DNA from: Ruminococcus flavefaciens
GTDB taxonomy: Bacteria; Bacillota; Clostridia; Oscillospirales; Ruminococcaceae
DNA: 33,706 nt
Direction: 5' to 3'
Assembly (NCBI GenBank): GCA_002310115.1
Contig: DBYI01000103.1
Span: 53,190 to 86,895, forward strand
In this document: in pieces, positions 1 through 9,600 of the stretch
Numbering within the stretch: the stretch's first letter is position 1
How the letters are laid out: each line of letters begins with the position of its first letter
Position numbers and translations under genes: made by a program
Notes under the pieces: generated by a model
The model's database searches: none
What the model saw: the letters and a program-made list of their open reading frames with translations, nothing else
Told to the model about the DNA's origin: nothing

Positions 1-110
1 GATGTCAATGGTGCTTTGAATATTTTTAAGAAAAAGTAGTGTTGTGGACTTAACAGTCCTATACAGTAGTGGCAAAGTGGACACGCCTGTAAGAATAAGG
101 GTTGCCTGAT
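1..110 (+). pseudogene. tnpB: 3' end of IS200/IS605-type tnpB, frameshifted, truncated by window edge
   Basis: The first codons read DVNGALNI, which matches the RuvC-III segment of TnpB (D-x-N-A/G-A-x-N-I); its Asp is a catalytic residue of this RNA-guided nuclease family. This frame stops at 37-39 after FKKK. The +1 frame continues past that stop as KSSVVDL and ends with VDTPVRIRVA and TGA at 107-109, a typical TnpB tail. Removing one T from the TTTTT run near 24-29 would join both frames into one tail. I therefore infer a one-base insertion that removes the last ~25 residues but leaves the catalytic Asp. The rest of the gene lies outside the window. TnpB identity rests on a short segment; the alternative is that the first stop is the natural end. 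Confidence 0.62.
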
Positions 111-142
111 TTTTAAGTGGAAATACCATTCTTCTTATGAAG

Positions 143-166
143 CCCCTTCCTCTTTATAGGTAGGGG
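143..166. repeat. Imperfect palindrome of the IS right end
   Basis: CCCCT-T-CCT, loop CTTTAT, AGG-T-AGGGG: an 8-bp stem with one internal T:T mismatch. IS200/IS605 elements lack terminal inverted repeats and instead carry subterminal imperfect hairpins recognised by TnpA, and this hairpin lies where the right-end one should be. The element end is probably within about 15 bases downstream. Confidence 0.55.
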
Positions 167-186
167 AGAGTTCCCTAACTTGACCT

Positions 187-2457
187 TTACTCAGCATTTT
201 CAGCTGAAATAGCTTTTCTCAGCTCAATTAAATCGTAAACATCCCATTTTCCGTCACTGTTTATGTCAAAATCTCTGTCGTCGAATTCACATTTCTCACC
301 AAGAAGGAAGCTCTTGAACAGCTCGACATCATCCTCAGTAAATGTTTCAGGCTCGGCTTCAGTCACGTCTATTTCGCTAAAATGAAGCGATACAATGCCC
401 TTGCCACGGCCTGCCATATCAATATCCAGTGATGCTTGACGTACATATCCCAATTCATATCCTGCTTTCTTAAAAGCTTTCGCATGGGCGGCAAAGTCTA
501 TATAGCCTTGCACATTGGTATGATTTCTTTCATTGTTCCTGCATACGCTATAGTATTCATCTACATAATCGTCTCCATGAATAGTATGAGGTAAGATATG
601 ATTCATCCGCACGTACAAATCATACCATTTTTCACCTATTTTGGTTTCTCCTATTTTCTTAACCTGGCTCAAAGTATAGGTTTGACTAGCACTGTCAATT
701 ACCTGCAAATGGATATTCTTGTAATTTACCTCTTGTTTCATCCATGCATGACCAGTAATGAAATAATTACACTCAGTGCTGACATCAGCATTATAACCAA
801 TGCATACATTATCTTTTTTCTCAAGATTAATAGTAGTATTATTATCTATTGTTTTCACTTTACTGATGTAATCAGAAGAAAGATTTTCACTGTCGTAATT
901 AAAAACGATAGTATCATCTTTTTTCAGAATGCTTTGTGATACGCCATATTGAGCACTGTAAGAATAGCCATCTCTTTCATATTTGACCATTCCTTTTCCA
1001 CCTAACAGAACATCCTCCTTATCATTCGGTGACTCTATATCGATATCGACATTACCAAGAATAATCTCACCAGCCCCCTCACCGAATACCTCTGCAAAGG
1101 AAGTTACCTGATATAACTTGCCAAGATAGAAACCTGCTTTTTCCCATACTTCGAAATGTTTTAGAAGATCAACTTCTCCTACAGCTTCATTTTCTTTATC
1201 CTCTAACTTAAGCTGCGACACACTCCAATACTGATATACAGTAGGAGCATCAAAAGCCAATGGGACGGCGTATCCCTTATACAGGTCATATTTAACTCCA
1301 TCTATCTCAACTGTATCAACATACTCTTTATTTGCAATAAAATCATCGGAATTTCTAAATTGAACTACATAAAATTCGGCATTTTGATTTTGAGTCCAGC
1401 CATAAACTCCAACAGCATAGTTATCCTTTGCCTTTATAGTTGTTTCATAGCTGATATTAACCTTGTCATATTCTCTACCTTTCAAGGCATTCTGATCATT
1501 AAGAATGTTTTCGTCCCAAAAACCTTTTCTGAATAGGCAATCTGAATATTCGCTCGTATTATCGTACACGCAGACAGCTTTTCCATCTCCATTTACTGTC
1601 ATTTCACCGTTTGAATAATCGTCAAGCTGCCAGAAGCTGTACCTTAGCCCATCATAATAAACATATTCATTGTTGTTGTCGCAGTTTGGTACGTTCATTA
1701 TTATTGGATTGTCTATGGCTATTATATTATTCTTCGAAATTTTGAAAGTGCCATTTGGACCAAGCGCTCTTACGCAAAGCTTTGTACCGGTTATTTTATG
1801 AATATCCAGCTGCTCGCAAATTCCCTTTATATCTATAGTTCCACTTATCTGTTTTGAAAGATCAATGCTTTGCTTTCGCACGATAAGAAAGCTTGCGTCG
1901 GTATTCTGGTCAGGTGTGAAATAATAAACATCATAATCAGAGTCGTTTACAGTTATACTATTTATTTTGTTGTCGGTAGGAATATCCATGTCTGAATAGG
2001 ATTCTGCAATATATATTTCAGCCATACCCCCTTGTTTAAGTTCTCCTGTAAGGCGTGCCTGGAAGATATATCCTCCTTCAGTTTCAGCAGAAGCGGTATA
2101 GTTAAGACAATAACGTTTCAGCTCGTCAAGATCGGCTTCATTGTGAAGTCCAGCCTCAAAATCGACAAGCAATGTATTCTCCCATGAACAATCAAACGTA
2201 AAAAACGTCTTGTGCACATCGAAAGTAAACTTTCCTTCGTCATCTTCAAGCTGCCTGACTTCAAAGTTTTCAGTTGAACATGGTTCTTCAATGTGGTAGA
2301 TAAAGTTTTCGTTTGATGAGAGTCCGACATTTTGTTCCGTCACAACAGCATTAACGTCTATATTTCCAACTGCATCAGCGGGAAATGTAGCAATTGAAAC
2401 TGCGGTTACTACGCAGGCTGTAATCAGTGATAAAAAGTGCCTCATTTTGTTTTGCAT
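187..2457 (-). CDS. Dockerin protein with three tandem GH11-like modules (largely non-catalytic)
   Basis: Secreted protein of 756 residues. The start at 2457 (MQNKMRHF) is chosen because GAGGTGG at 2466-2472 is spaced 8 nt from it; upstream GTG/ATG codons lie too close to that site. A signal peptide (1-28) is followed by three GH11 (xylanase, beta-jelly-roll) look-alikes at about 50-245, 265-475 and 487-697, then a dockerin-like tail (700-756) with a worn first loop and a good second loop (DINSDGKWDVYDLIELRKAI). Module 2 keeps both expected glutamates: YGWTQNQNAEFYVV with E361, and E456 at the acid/base site. Module 1 keeps the first (AEIYIAE) but has Ala at the second. Module 3 has His and Asp (D680). 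This points to carbohydrate binding more than hydrolysis, with module 2 possibly active. The gene lies 48 nt downstream of the related broken gene, so the two were probably co-transcribed. The module alignment was done by eye. Confidence 0.72.
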   Translation of the reverse strand: MQNKMRHFLSLITACVVTAVSIATFPADAVGNIDVNAVVTEQNVGLSSNENFIYHIEEPCSTENFEVRQLEDDEGKFTFDVHKTFFTFDCSWENTLLVDFEAGLHNEADLDELKRYCLNYTASAETEGGYIFQARLTGELKQGGMAEIYIAESYSDMDIPTDNKINSITVNDSDYDVYYFTPDQNTDASFLIVRKQSIDLSKQISGTIDIKGICEQLDIHKITGTKLCVRALGPNGTFKISKNNIIAIDNPIIMNVPNCDNNNEYVYYDGLRYSFWQLDDYSNGEMTVNGDGKAVCVYDNTSEYSDCLFRKGFWDENILNDQNALKGREYDKVNISYETTIKAKDNYAVGVYGWTQNQNAEFYVVQFRNSDDFIANKEYVDTVEIDGVKYDLYKGYAVPLAFDAPTVYQYWSVSQLKLEDKENEAVGEVDLLKHFEVWEKAGFYLGKLYQVTSFAEVFGEGAGEIILGNVDIDIESPNDKEDVLLGGKGMVKYERDGYSYSAQYGVSQSILKKDDTIVFNYDSENLSSDYISKVKTIDNNTTINLEKKDNVCIGYNADVSTECNYFITGHAWMKQEVNYKNIHLQVIDSASQTYTLSQVKKIGETKIGEKWYDLYVRMNHILPHTIHGDDYVDEYYSVCRNNERNHTNVQGYIDFAAHAKAFKKAGYELGYVRQASLDIDMAGRGKGIVSLHFSEIDVTEAEPETFTEDDVELFKSFLLGEKCEFDDRDFDINSDGKWDVYDLIELRKAISAENAE

Positions 2458-2505
2458 AATCATAACCACCTCATTCTTAAAATATAATAATAGGTTTTAT
2501 AATTT

Positions 2506-4248
2506 TTATTCGATAAATCCTATTTTATTATCATCGTTTATCTCCAAATCATTATCAAGCTCAAGTAGCTTTTTTCTCATAAGACAAAGATCGAAAATAT
2601 CAAGTTTATTGTCCGTGTAAAGGTCTGCAGCTTTCCAGTTCATAAGATATGCGTTTTTTGAACTAAGTAGCCACTTTTGAAATACAACGATATCTGCAAT
2701 ATTGCAAACTCCATCTTCGTTTATGTCACCGTTTGTAATCTTGTTAACTCTGAAAATTATATCTTCCGATCCATTCGGATAATGTCTGCAATCTCTGGGA
2801 TTATCTAAAGACAGAACATACCCATCAGGGAGATAACCCGGATTTAACGATAGTTCAGGCGAATATGAAAGAGCATAATCAAGGTAATATGGATTATTTC
2901 CTTCACAGTACTCAAAAGGCTCTTCTAAATAATCAGAAAACAACTCAGAGAATTGCGTATTATCAGGAATATCAACGAGTTCTTCCGTAGCCTCATCAAT
3001 AACCGTCACACGTTTTATATGTGGCTCAAGCTCTTCTGCTCTTTCCCAGACTACATCTTTACCTACATAATCCCTTCTCGGTAATTCTATTTTAAGAATA
3101 TCTAGGCCGTTAGGCTGAGAATACACTCCAATGAAAGACGTAAATAATACATTAAGCCTACCGTCGCTATAGTAGAGCTTATTCAATTTATAATCAGAGA
3201 TATGCCCATTATACGAATCATGAAATGTATTAAGCAGCAAAACATTTTCATCAAAAAAGTCTTCGGCGTAATCTGCTGCAAAGTCTTTTGCAGCTTTTTC
3301 ATTAAGGAATCCTGAGATGTAATCTTCAAGCTCATCTACATATCTGATAACTACCTGATTTGACACAAAGGCCGTCTCACCATCCAATAAACCTTCCTTT
3401 ATATCTCCAGAATCCAAGCTATATCTGTCATATGAGAACTTAGCTTTTTCATTCAGGTACTCAATATGCTGTTTTATTTGTGAAGTATCGATTTCAGGAA
3501 GCTCTTCGCTCATATAGAGGTAGTTTACGCTGAGATTTCCGCCACTACGATAACCGTCAACACTAAGCATTATCCTATCAACGATGCCGAGTTCGAAGCC
3601 AGCTTCTTCCCACGCCTTGAAATGCTCATTTATGTTAATGGTATTGTTCAGATGCATTCCTTTATTGCATACTGTCTGTGAAGAAGTACGAAGACTAATG
3701 ATCTCATGATACTCATTTCCATATGAACCATCGAAACAACCATATTGATCATGGATTATATCATATAGCTCATAGGTGCATCCGTCTATCACGGTTTTTG
3801 CAATATAATTATAATTACCTGACGGTCTCCAACTCCCCCATGCGTCTATAATTCTGAACTCTGTTCTGCTATCCTTCATCCAGCCATATACGGATAAAAA
3901 GCTATTATAGTTAAAATATACGTCAGCATCATAGCTAACATAAAAATCTGGAAAATCAGAAGCTTTTACTGACTCCTCAAATACTTATCCTTTCATGCAC
4001 ACAGTATTCTCGATATTATCATCCCATAAGAACGTAAAACCGTTATTCTCTGTGTTCTCATAAGTAATATCGCCCAATTCGTTTTGCAGCCATATTTCAT
4101 AATCATATCCGTTGATATTGCCTTTTTCATCATAATCCATTGCAACAGCTGTCATATATAATGAATTATAAGAAGTATATGCAGGAACTGTCAGCAGACA
4201 AGCTCCTGAAACGAAAAAGGAAAGTATTTTTATAGTTATTCCTCTCAT
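2506..4248 (-). pseudogene. GH11-like dockerin protein interrupted by an in-frame TAA
   Basis: One reading frame runs from ATG 4248 (MRGITIKIL; GAGGAG 9 nt upstream) to 2506, broken only by TAA at 3985-3987 (codon 88). After the stop the same frame continues as VFEESVKASD... into VYGWMKDSRTEF, so no base is missing. Restored, the protein has ~580 residues: signal peptide, GH11-like module (about 46-245), an unrecognised beta-rich region (about 250-500), and a dockerin at 507-565 with two loops (GDINEDGVCNIADIVVFQKW and ADLYTDNKLDIFDLCLMRKK). The nucleophile Glu is kept (E130) but the acid/base position is Asp (D231, SVDGYRSGG), so even the intact protein may have been a poor or inactive xylanase. 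Part of the middle region (FFDENVLLL, DGRLNVLF) faintly recalls PrcB-C-like domains; this is weak. Alternatives are stop readthrough, re-initiation downstream, or a sequencing error. Confidence 0.75.
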
Positions 4249-4288
4249 AAAAACGCTCTCCTCACATGTTAAATCCATATATAATTAT

Positions 4289-4316
4289 ATTATATCCACT
4301 AAAGTAAATTAGTCAA
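4289..4316 (-). promoter_or_regulatory. Sigma-A promoter of the broken GH11-like gene
   Basis: On the minus strand TTGACT (4316-4311), a 16-nt spacer and TATAAT (4294-4289) precede the start at 4248. It would also drive the three-module gene downstream. Confidence 0.6.
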
Positions 4317-4371
4317 GTAAACTATTGCTGAAATCAGTATAAAAGCATCAATAATTGCTGAAAACAGCAAA

Positions 4372-4401
4372 AATCCTGCGTTTTTACATCAACGCAGGAT
4401 T
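4372..4401 (-). terminator. Rho-independent terminator of the serpin gene
   Basis: A perfect 11-bp stem, AATCCTGCGTT (4372-4382) with AACGCAGGATT (4391-4401) and an 8-nt loop, starts 16 nt after the serpin stop and is followed by a short U run on the minus strand. Confidence 0.8.
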
Positions 4402-4417
4402 CTTGCTTATGGAGTAT

Positions 4418-6334
4418 TTACCTTTGATTCTCGTCGAGCATTGTTGCTGCTCCTATAAAAACAGGAACATTGTTCTTGTCGACGATCATGTAAACAAAAG
4501 GTCTGTCTAGCTCAATATATATCTTCTCTTTCTGTGGCCGTGCAGCGGCACCCATCATCATAATATATGAAACAGCAGCTGCTTTTGTACCCTTTTCAGT
4601 AACTTCTATCCTTGTTTTATGGAAAACATCATCGATATATAGCGGTCCATTTAATGAATCACATATCTTTGTAAAGTCAGCTTTATCAGAAAAAGCCTCA
4701 CTCATTCCCATATCGCTGAGAATCTCTTTGAAGGACTTAGAATAATTATATTTGAATTTAGGTATCATTACGTGAAGCTCAACAGTATCAGGATCAACAC
4801 ATTCTTTTAGACCCTCTGCAAGCTTTTCTCCGTCAAGGTCATTGATATACTGAACAATATCTTTTTCTTTGGGAAGTATTCCTACAAAACTGTAATTATC
4901 GTTAACATAGGGCTTCTTGAAAGCGTCTGCATCACCAAGATCAAAGTACATTGTCTCTTCGCTTTCCATCCTCTCGATATCATGCACGTTACCATTAAGA
5001 TCTGTGAATTTTCCTTTTTCGGTTCCCGTATATATTTTCTTCCATTCAGCCTCAAAATATAAAGTATTTATAAGCATCATAAGATCATCCGGGTTAAGTG
5101 AGTCAGGAGAGAGAAGAGTAGGTATCATTCCATTTGTAGTTTTGTCAACCCAGTGATTTACATCGTTTACCGTACTATTATCAAAAGGCGTTTGATAGAT
5201 AGCGGAGTTATAGTATTTCTTGTTTGCTTCAAGGAAATCCTTTTTTACCTCAAATGATGGATCATTCTTCATCCATATAGAGTTGGCAACATAGAGTTTC
5301 TCCTTTTCCTCATCGGGAAGATTTGCGACATAATAAGCCATATAGTCGTTTATATCATCAAGAGAAAGCCCGTTTCCAAGCACCTTTTCCATTTCCTCTT
5401 TCGTTTTTCCGTCAGCGCCATTTGCAGTCATTGCTAAGGCAGATGAAATAGAAAAAGGAGAGAGAAGTATATTTTCTTCACCGCTCTTTTTTGGATTGAA
5501 GCTTTTTTTCAGGAGTTCAACACCAAACTGCATCTGCGACTTTGCAAAGGCTCCATCTGTTTCTTTTCCTTCATCCGCAAGAATATCAACAGAATTGTCA
5601 AGTCTTACGCTTCCGATATCAGCGTTTCCATAGAAAGTATCAGCAGCACCTAGCATATAATCGGTTACTCTTGCAAGATCATCAGCGTCTATCGTATCAT
5701 TTTTATTTATATCAGCATTTAGGAACATATCATTTGTGAGATCCATATCTGAATTGCCAGCAAGATACTTTCTATAAGCAATAAGATCAAAAGAATCCAC
5801 TGTTCCGTCATCGTTTATGTCACCGTAGAAATGAATGCTTGGAGATTTAACATATATTATCTCCTCGACCGCATATTCAGTATCTCTGTTTACGAAATTT
5901 TCATCGACTCCTTTCTCCACTTCACGAAGCGACTGATATTCTCTCTGACATTTTATTTTGAGAGTAACAATAGTACCTTCGCTCAATTCACTAATCATTG
6001 CATTATTTCTCTCATATATTTTCTTTAATGTAGGGGATGTCTCATCTTCTGCATTGGTCGGTACATTTAAATATAGTACCCGTGATGAAAACCATGTGGA
6101 ATACACACCATCAACCTTTACAACAGCTTCAACCAAGGAATAATCGTCCCTTTCGATAACACCGAGAATGCAGATGTCTTTCAACTCATACACACACTCT
6201 TGCTGTTCTGTTGTCTGAGCTTTGGCATTTATAAAGCCATAACTGTTTTTCGGCAGATAGCCTGCAGTACCCAATGCAAGGGCAAAGCTCATGATACCTG
6301 CTGTAATTTTGGTGAATTTTTTCATGTTTCTCAT
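4418..6334 (-). CDS. Secreted serpin with an internal dockerin (cellulosomal protease inhibitor)
   Basis: 638 residues: signal peptide (1-39), an unrecognised domain (45-165), a dockerin at 170-230 (GDINDDGTVDSFDLIAYRKY and ADINKNDTIDADDLARVTDY), and a full serpin domain at 262-638. The hinge reads EKGTKAAAVS, as required for an inhibitory serpin whose reactive loop inserts into the beta sheet. Counting P17 as E580 puts P1-P1' at Ala596-Ala597, suggesting subtilisin- or elastase-like targets. Cellulosomal serpins are known in Clostridium thermocellum and ruminococci and are thought to protect the complex from proteases. The dockerin lies between two domains rather than at a terminus. Start at 6334 (MRNMKKF) has GGGAGG 11 nt upstream. 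The gene has its own promoter and terminator. Confidence 0.92.
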   Translation of the reverse strand: MRNMKKFTKITAGIMSFALALGTAGYLPKNSYGFINAKAQTTEQQECVYELKDICILGVIERDDYSLVEAVVKVDGVYSTWFSSRVLYLNVPTNAEDETSPTLKKIYERNNAMISELSEGTIVTLKIKCQREYQSLREVEKGVDENFVNRDTEYAVEEIIYVKSPSIHFYGDINDDGTVDSFDLIAYRKYLAGNSDMDLTNDMFLNADINKNDTIDADDLARVTDYMLGAADTFYGNADIGSVRLDNSVDILADEGKETDGAFAKSQMQFGVELLKKSFNPKKSGEENILLSPFSISSALAMTANGADGKTKEEMEKVLGNGLSLDDINDYMAYYVANLPDEEKEKLYVANSIWMKNDPSFEVKKDFLEANKKYYNSAIYQTPFDNSTVNDVNHWVDKTTNGMIPTLLSPDSLNPDDLMMLINTLYFEAEWKKIYTGTEKGKFTDLNGNVHDIERMESEETMYFDLGDADAFKKPYVNDNYSFVGILPKEKDIVQYINDLDGEKLAEGLKECVDPDTVELHVMIPKFKYNYSKSFKEILSDMGMSEAFSDKADFTKICDSLNGPLYIDDVFHKTRIEVTEKGTKAAAVSYIMMMGAAARPQKEKIYIELDRPFVYMIVDKNNVPVFIGAATMLDENQR

Positions 6335-6389
6335 AATACATTATTCCTCCCATCTTAATAAATGAAGTTATGAGATTTCTCATGCTTTC

Positions 6390-6418
6390 AGTATATCACC
6401 CTGTTTTTTGCCTGTCAA
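6390..6418 (-). promoter_or_regulatory. Sigma-A promoter of the serpin gene
   Basis: TTGACA (6418-6413), 17-nt spacer, TATACT (6395-6390) on the minus strand, about 55 nt upstream of the serpin start. Confidence 0.75.
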
Positions 6419-6570
6419 TTAGAAAAGTCGCAGCTCGGCTCAAAACTGGCATTAAGACTAATTCATGCATTATTTTTATGTTATACTGCATAAAATGATA
6501 TTCTAATTTTCATGCAAAATAGTTTTGTTTTTTAACAGCAAACGTATTTGTTAAATAAACATACGTAAAT

Positions 6571-6601
6571 GGAAAAGCTCCACAAAATGTGAAGCTTTTC
6601 C
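6571..6601 (-). terminator. Hairpin downstream of the GH127 gene
   Basis: GGAAAAGCT-C-CACA, loop AAA, TGTG-A-AGCTTTTCC: a 13-bp stem with one mismatch, 13 nt after the GH127 stop. The following U run on the minus strand is weak, so it may act as an RNA 3'-end stabiliser. Confidence 0.6.
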
Positions 6602-6613
6602 GAGTGATTCTAT

Positions 6614-9600
6614 TTATTCAAATGATGAGATCTTGTGAAGGAGATATTCCTGAATGCGTAAAGCATCACCAGAGGTTAGTCCCCTGCTTGAAGTATCGAC
6701 ATCTGCATTTATGCATCCCTGCTGAGTAATAGCGCCTTTGTCTGAACCACCTAAACCGTACTTGTTTGGGTTTGCAAGTGCCTGCATTATCAGCACAGCA
6801 TCAGACATATCTATTGCATCATCACAGTTTGCATCGCCAAGCTTTGTTGGCTTCGATAATTCTGTTTCAGTTGTGGTTGAAGTTGTTGTAGTTGTTGTAA
6901 CAGCTGTGGTAGTTATCGGCAGAGGAATACTTTCAAGTTCGCGTATAATGATGTAGTTTACATTTATTGCCTTGTCTGCTGAAATAATATCAATTTGTAT
7001 TGTTCCATTTTCATAAACAGTCATTTCTCCCTTTGAAACTGTCTTTCCGTCGGTTATACATTTCTCCATTATACATATTGATTCATCAGAATCATAATTA
7101 GCATAAACAGAAGGGTTTGTGGAACAATTCCATGGATCGCTAAAACACATTTCAATCGAATATTTTCCAGGATGCAAAGTAAAGCCATATGAAATGCGAC
7201 GGTCGATATTGTTTTCGTACTGGTTTTTCGTGTAACGGAATGTAGAAGTCTTGTCCCTTCCGTCAGCAGTATTGTACTCATCACACCATGTATTTGCTGT
7301 GTAAAGTCCACCACTATTTGACTTTCCATTATACTGGTCTGTTGGGTCATCAATAAGCCCCCATGCAGCACCCGTTACCTCATCATATCCGTATATCTGC
7401 TCGGTAACGCTGTTATAGTAACCAAGCTTATCTGAACCTGTTACAGTATATGGATCATGATCACCGCAGTCAACAAAGTAGGCTATGCTGCTGTCATATT
7501 GATAGAGCGGATTTGTTGCTGTCATGTAGATAAAATCACAGACTTTTGCAGAGTCCTCTTCGTTTATCGAAGAAAAGCCCACTGTAATCACATCATACTC
7601 AGTTCCGTCAGCAGTTATGTGCTCGAAGTATTTTTCGATTATTTCTGGCGGGATCATAATATTAATGTCGTAAACTTCCTCACTTCCATTGTAATTAAGA
7701 GCTCCGCTGTAAAGGACAGCATCACCTACAGTTATGCGTATGGTCTTTTTATTGTCAGCCTTGCGAAACTTAACTGTTAGGTAATTGTAGTCTGCATTCT
7801 TGTCTATCGCCATTCGGTAAGTAAAGTAGCCACCGCTCTTTGCATAACGGTATGTACTGTCGTCAGTAACTCCTTGAGTATTGACCTCCTGCATATCGTG
7901 AAGATTATCGTTCTCGTACTGTCCATAACCCGGCTGAACAGTATCGGTCACAGTCTTTTTACAACGCGGAGGCCGTTCAACTGATGTGTTATCGCTCTGG
8001 AAGTTCCAGTAAATACCGTATCTCTGCTGATACTGCTTATAATGTGGAGAAAAAGTGAGAGTACGGTCAGTGTCCTTAAGCGTGAACTTCATGGACGAGC
8101 CTTCTTTTACAAGGTGATCTCCGATATTTGCCATAAACGAACTTACGGACAAATCGTCAGATATCTGAATGTTTTCTGACGGGGTTACCTTATCCTTGGG
8201 AATAGTAACCCACATTCCCGTAGAGCTTGTTGTCATGTCCTGCTTGCCTAATTCTGCACTGAGGACAACAGGTCCGTATTTGAAACCGTAGACCGTATTT
8301 TTATCAGGAAGAGCATAGGCATTGACAGCCTCAGGGATAGTCAGTTCAATGACGTCACCGGTGTTAAAGTCACCCGTCACCTGAGCATATCCATGTACAG
8401 TCTTGTAGGAGCAAGCATCACCGTCAATACTTATCTCCATTTTACCTACCATCCAGTCAGGTATACGGAAACGGAAATCAATTGTCCCGCTTCCATTAAT
8501 GGTGAATTTAACCGTATCCGACTCTGGAATTGAACTTTCCTGAATAATTTTCATATTCTTATCAGCCCAGTTAAGAATAGAGCTCTGATACATATTTACA
8601 TACAGCGCATCATCGCTGTGCATATATATGGTGTCTCCAAGCTTTGTAAAGCTCTCCATACCACTTCCTGTACAGCACCAGAAGTGGTCGAAAGCTGAAC
8701 TGTAAACCTTGAAATATCCCGTCGCCATAGGCTGGAAATATGTTGTCATTCCTGTTTCTGGATTTTGTGATGAAAGTATGGAATTATAGTATGTATTCTC
8801 GTAAAAATCCATATACTTGCTGTCGCCAGTTATCTTGAAAAGTTCACGGCTGAGTTTGAGCATATTGTAGGAGTTACACGTCTCACAGTTGCAGTTTGTA
8901 CGCTCCTTGTCGAGAACGTCATCCATTCCGAAATGCTCCCATTCGCTGTTGCCACCTGTGATATAGGTATGGTGATTTATTACCATATCCCAAAACGCCT
9001 CTGCATATTGCAGATAACGCGAAGCATTAACTTTTTCTCCGTTCACGGTCTTTCCGTCGAGCGCAATATAACGCTTTAGAGCGCCGATGAACTTAGGTAT
9101 AGTAGTGTTTGCATGCTTGTTGTTAAGCACATTTGCGCCGCCCTTGAGTACAGCCTCATGCAAGTTGGTCTCGTCAAAATAGTGAGCAGCTACTGCATGC
9201 TCATCCTTGCCAGTTATCATATAAAGGTCATAGAGACAGTCATTCATTCCACCGTATTCAATGGAAAGTACAGTATTATGCTTTTGACTGTTCCATGTTT
9301 TGCAGCGATTGTACACCCAGTCACCAAGTCCTGAACCAAGTTCCTTTGCAGGCTCATAACCGGTTGCGTTGTAAATGTCAACGATTCCGGCAATGAGCTT
9401 GTGCATGGTGTACCACGGCACCCATGCTTCATTGATTATATTGGCCTTGCCGACTTCAACATTGTCGAACTGTACTTCAACACTTGTCCCGTTAGGATGA
9501 GAGGCTGCCCAAATAAAGCCAGCTTTTCCTTTTGTGTTTTTTTGACACTCACGAAGACCATCCACAAGTGTGAACATCTTCGAACTTATTTCCTTGCGCT

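Larger units (their letters stand above)
1..175 (+). ncRNA. Candidate omega-RNA (reRNA) region at the tnpB 3' end and right end
   Basis: In IS200/IS605 elements the guide RNA used by TnpB is processed from the transcript over the 3' end of tnpB and the right end of the element, with the guide taken from flanking DNA. This stretch occupies exactly that position and contains a right-end hairpin (143-166). The 5' limit of the RNA and the exact element end are not determined. If the element ends near 170-178, the guide would be copied from the 3' end of the neighbouring dockerin gene. The call is positional inference only. Confidence 0.3.

Noticed and set aside
598..939. 113-codon plus-strand open frame with hydrophobic stretches
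   Set aside because: Antisense shadow of the AT-rich third GH11-like module; the minus-strand gene explains the openness.
6542..6566. ACGTAT...ATACGT inverted repeat as a second GH127 terminator
   Set aside because: Only a 6-bp stem with a 13-nt loop and no clear U run.
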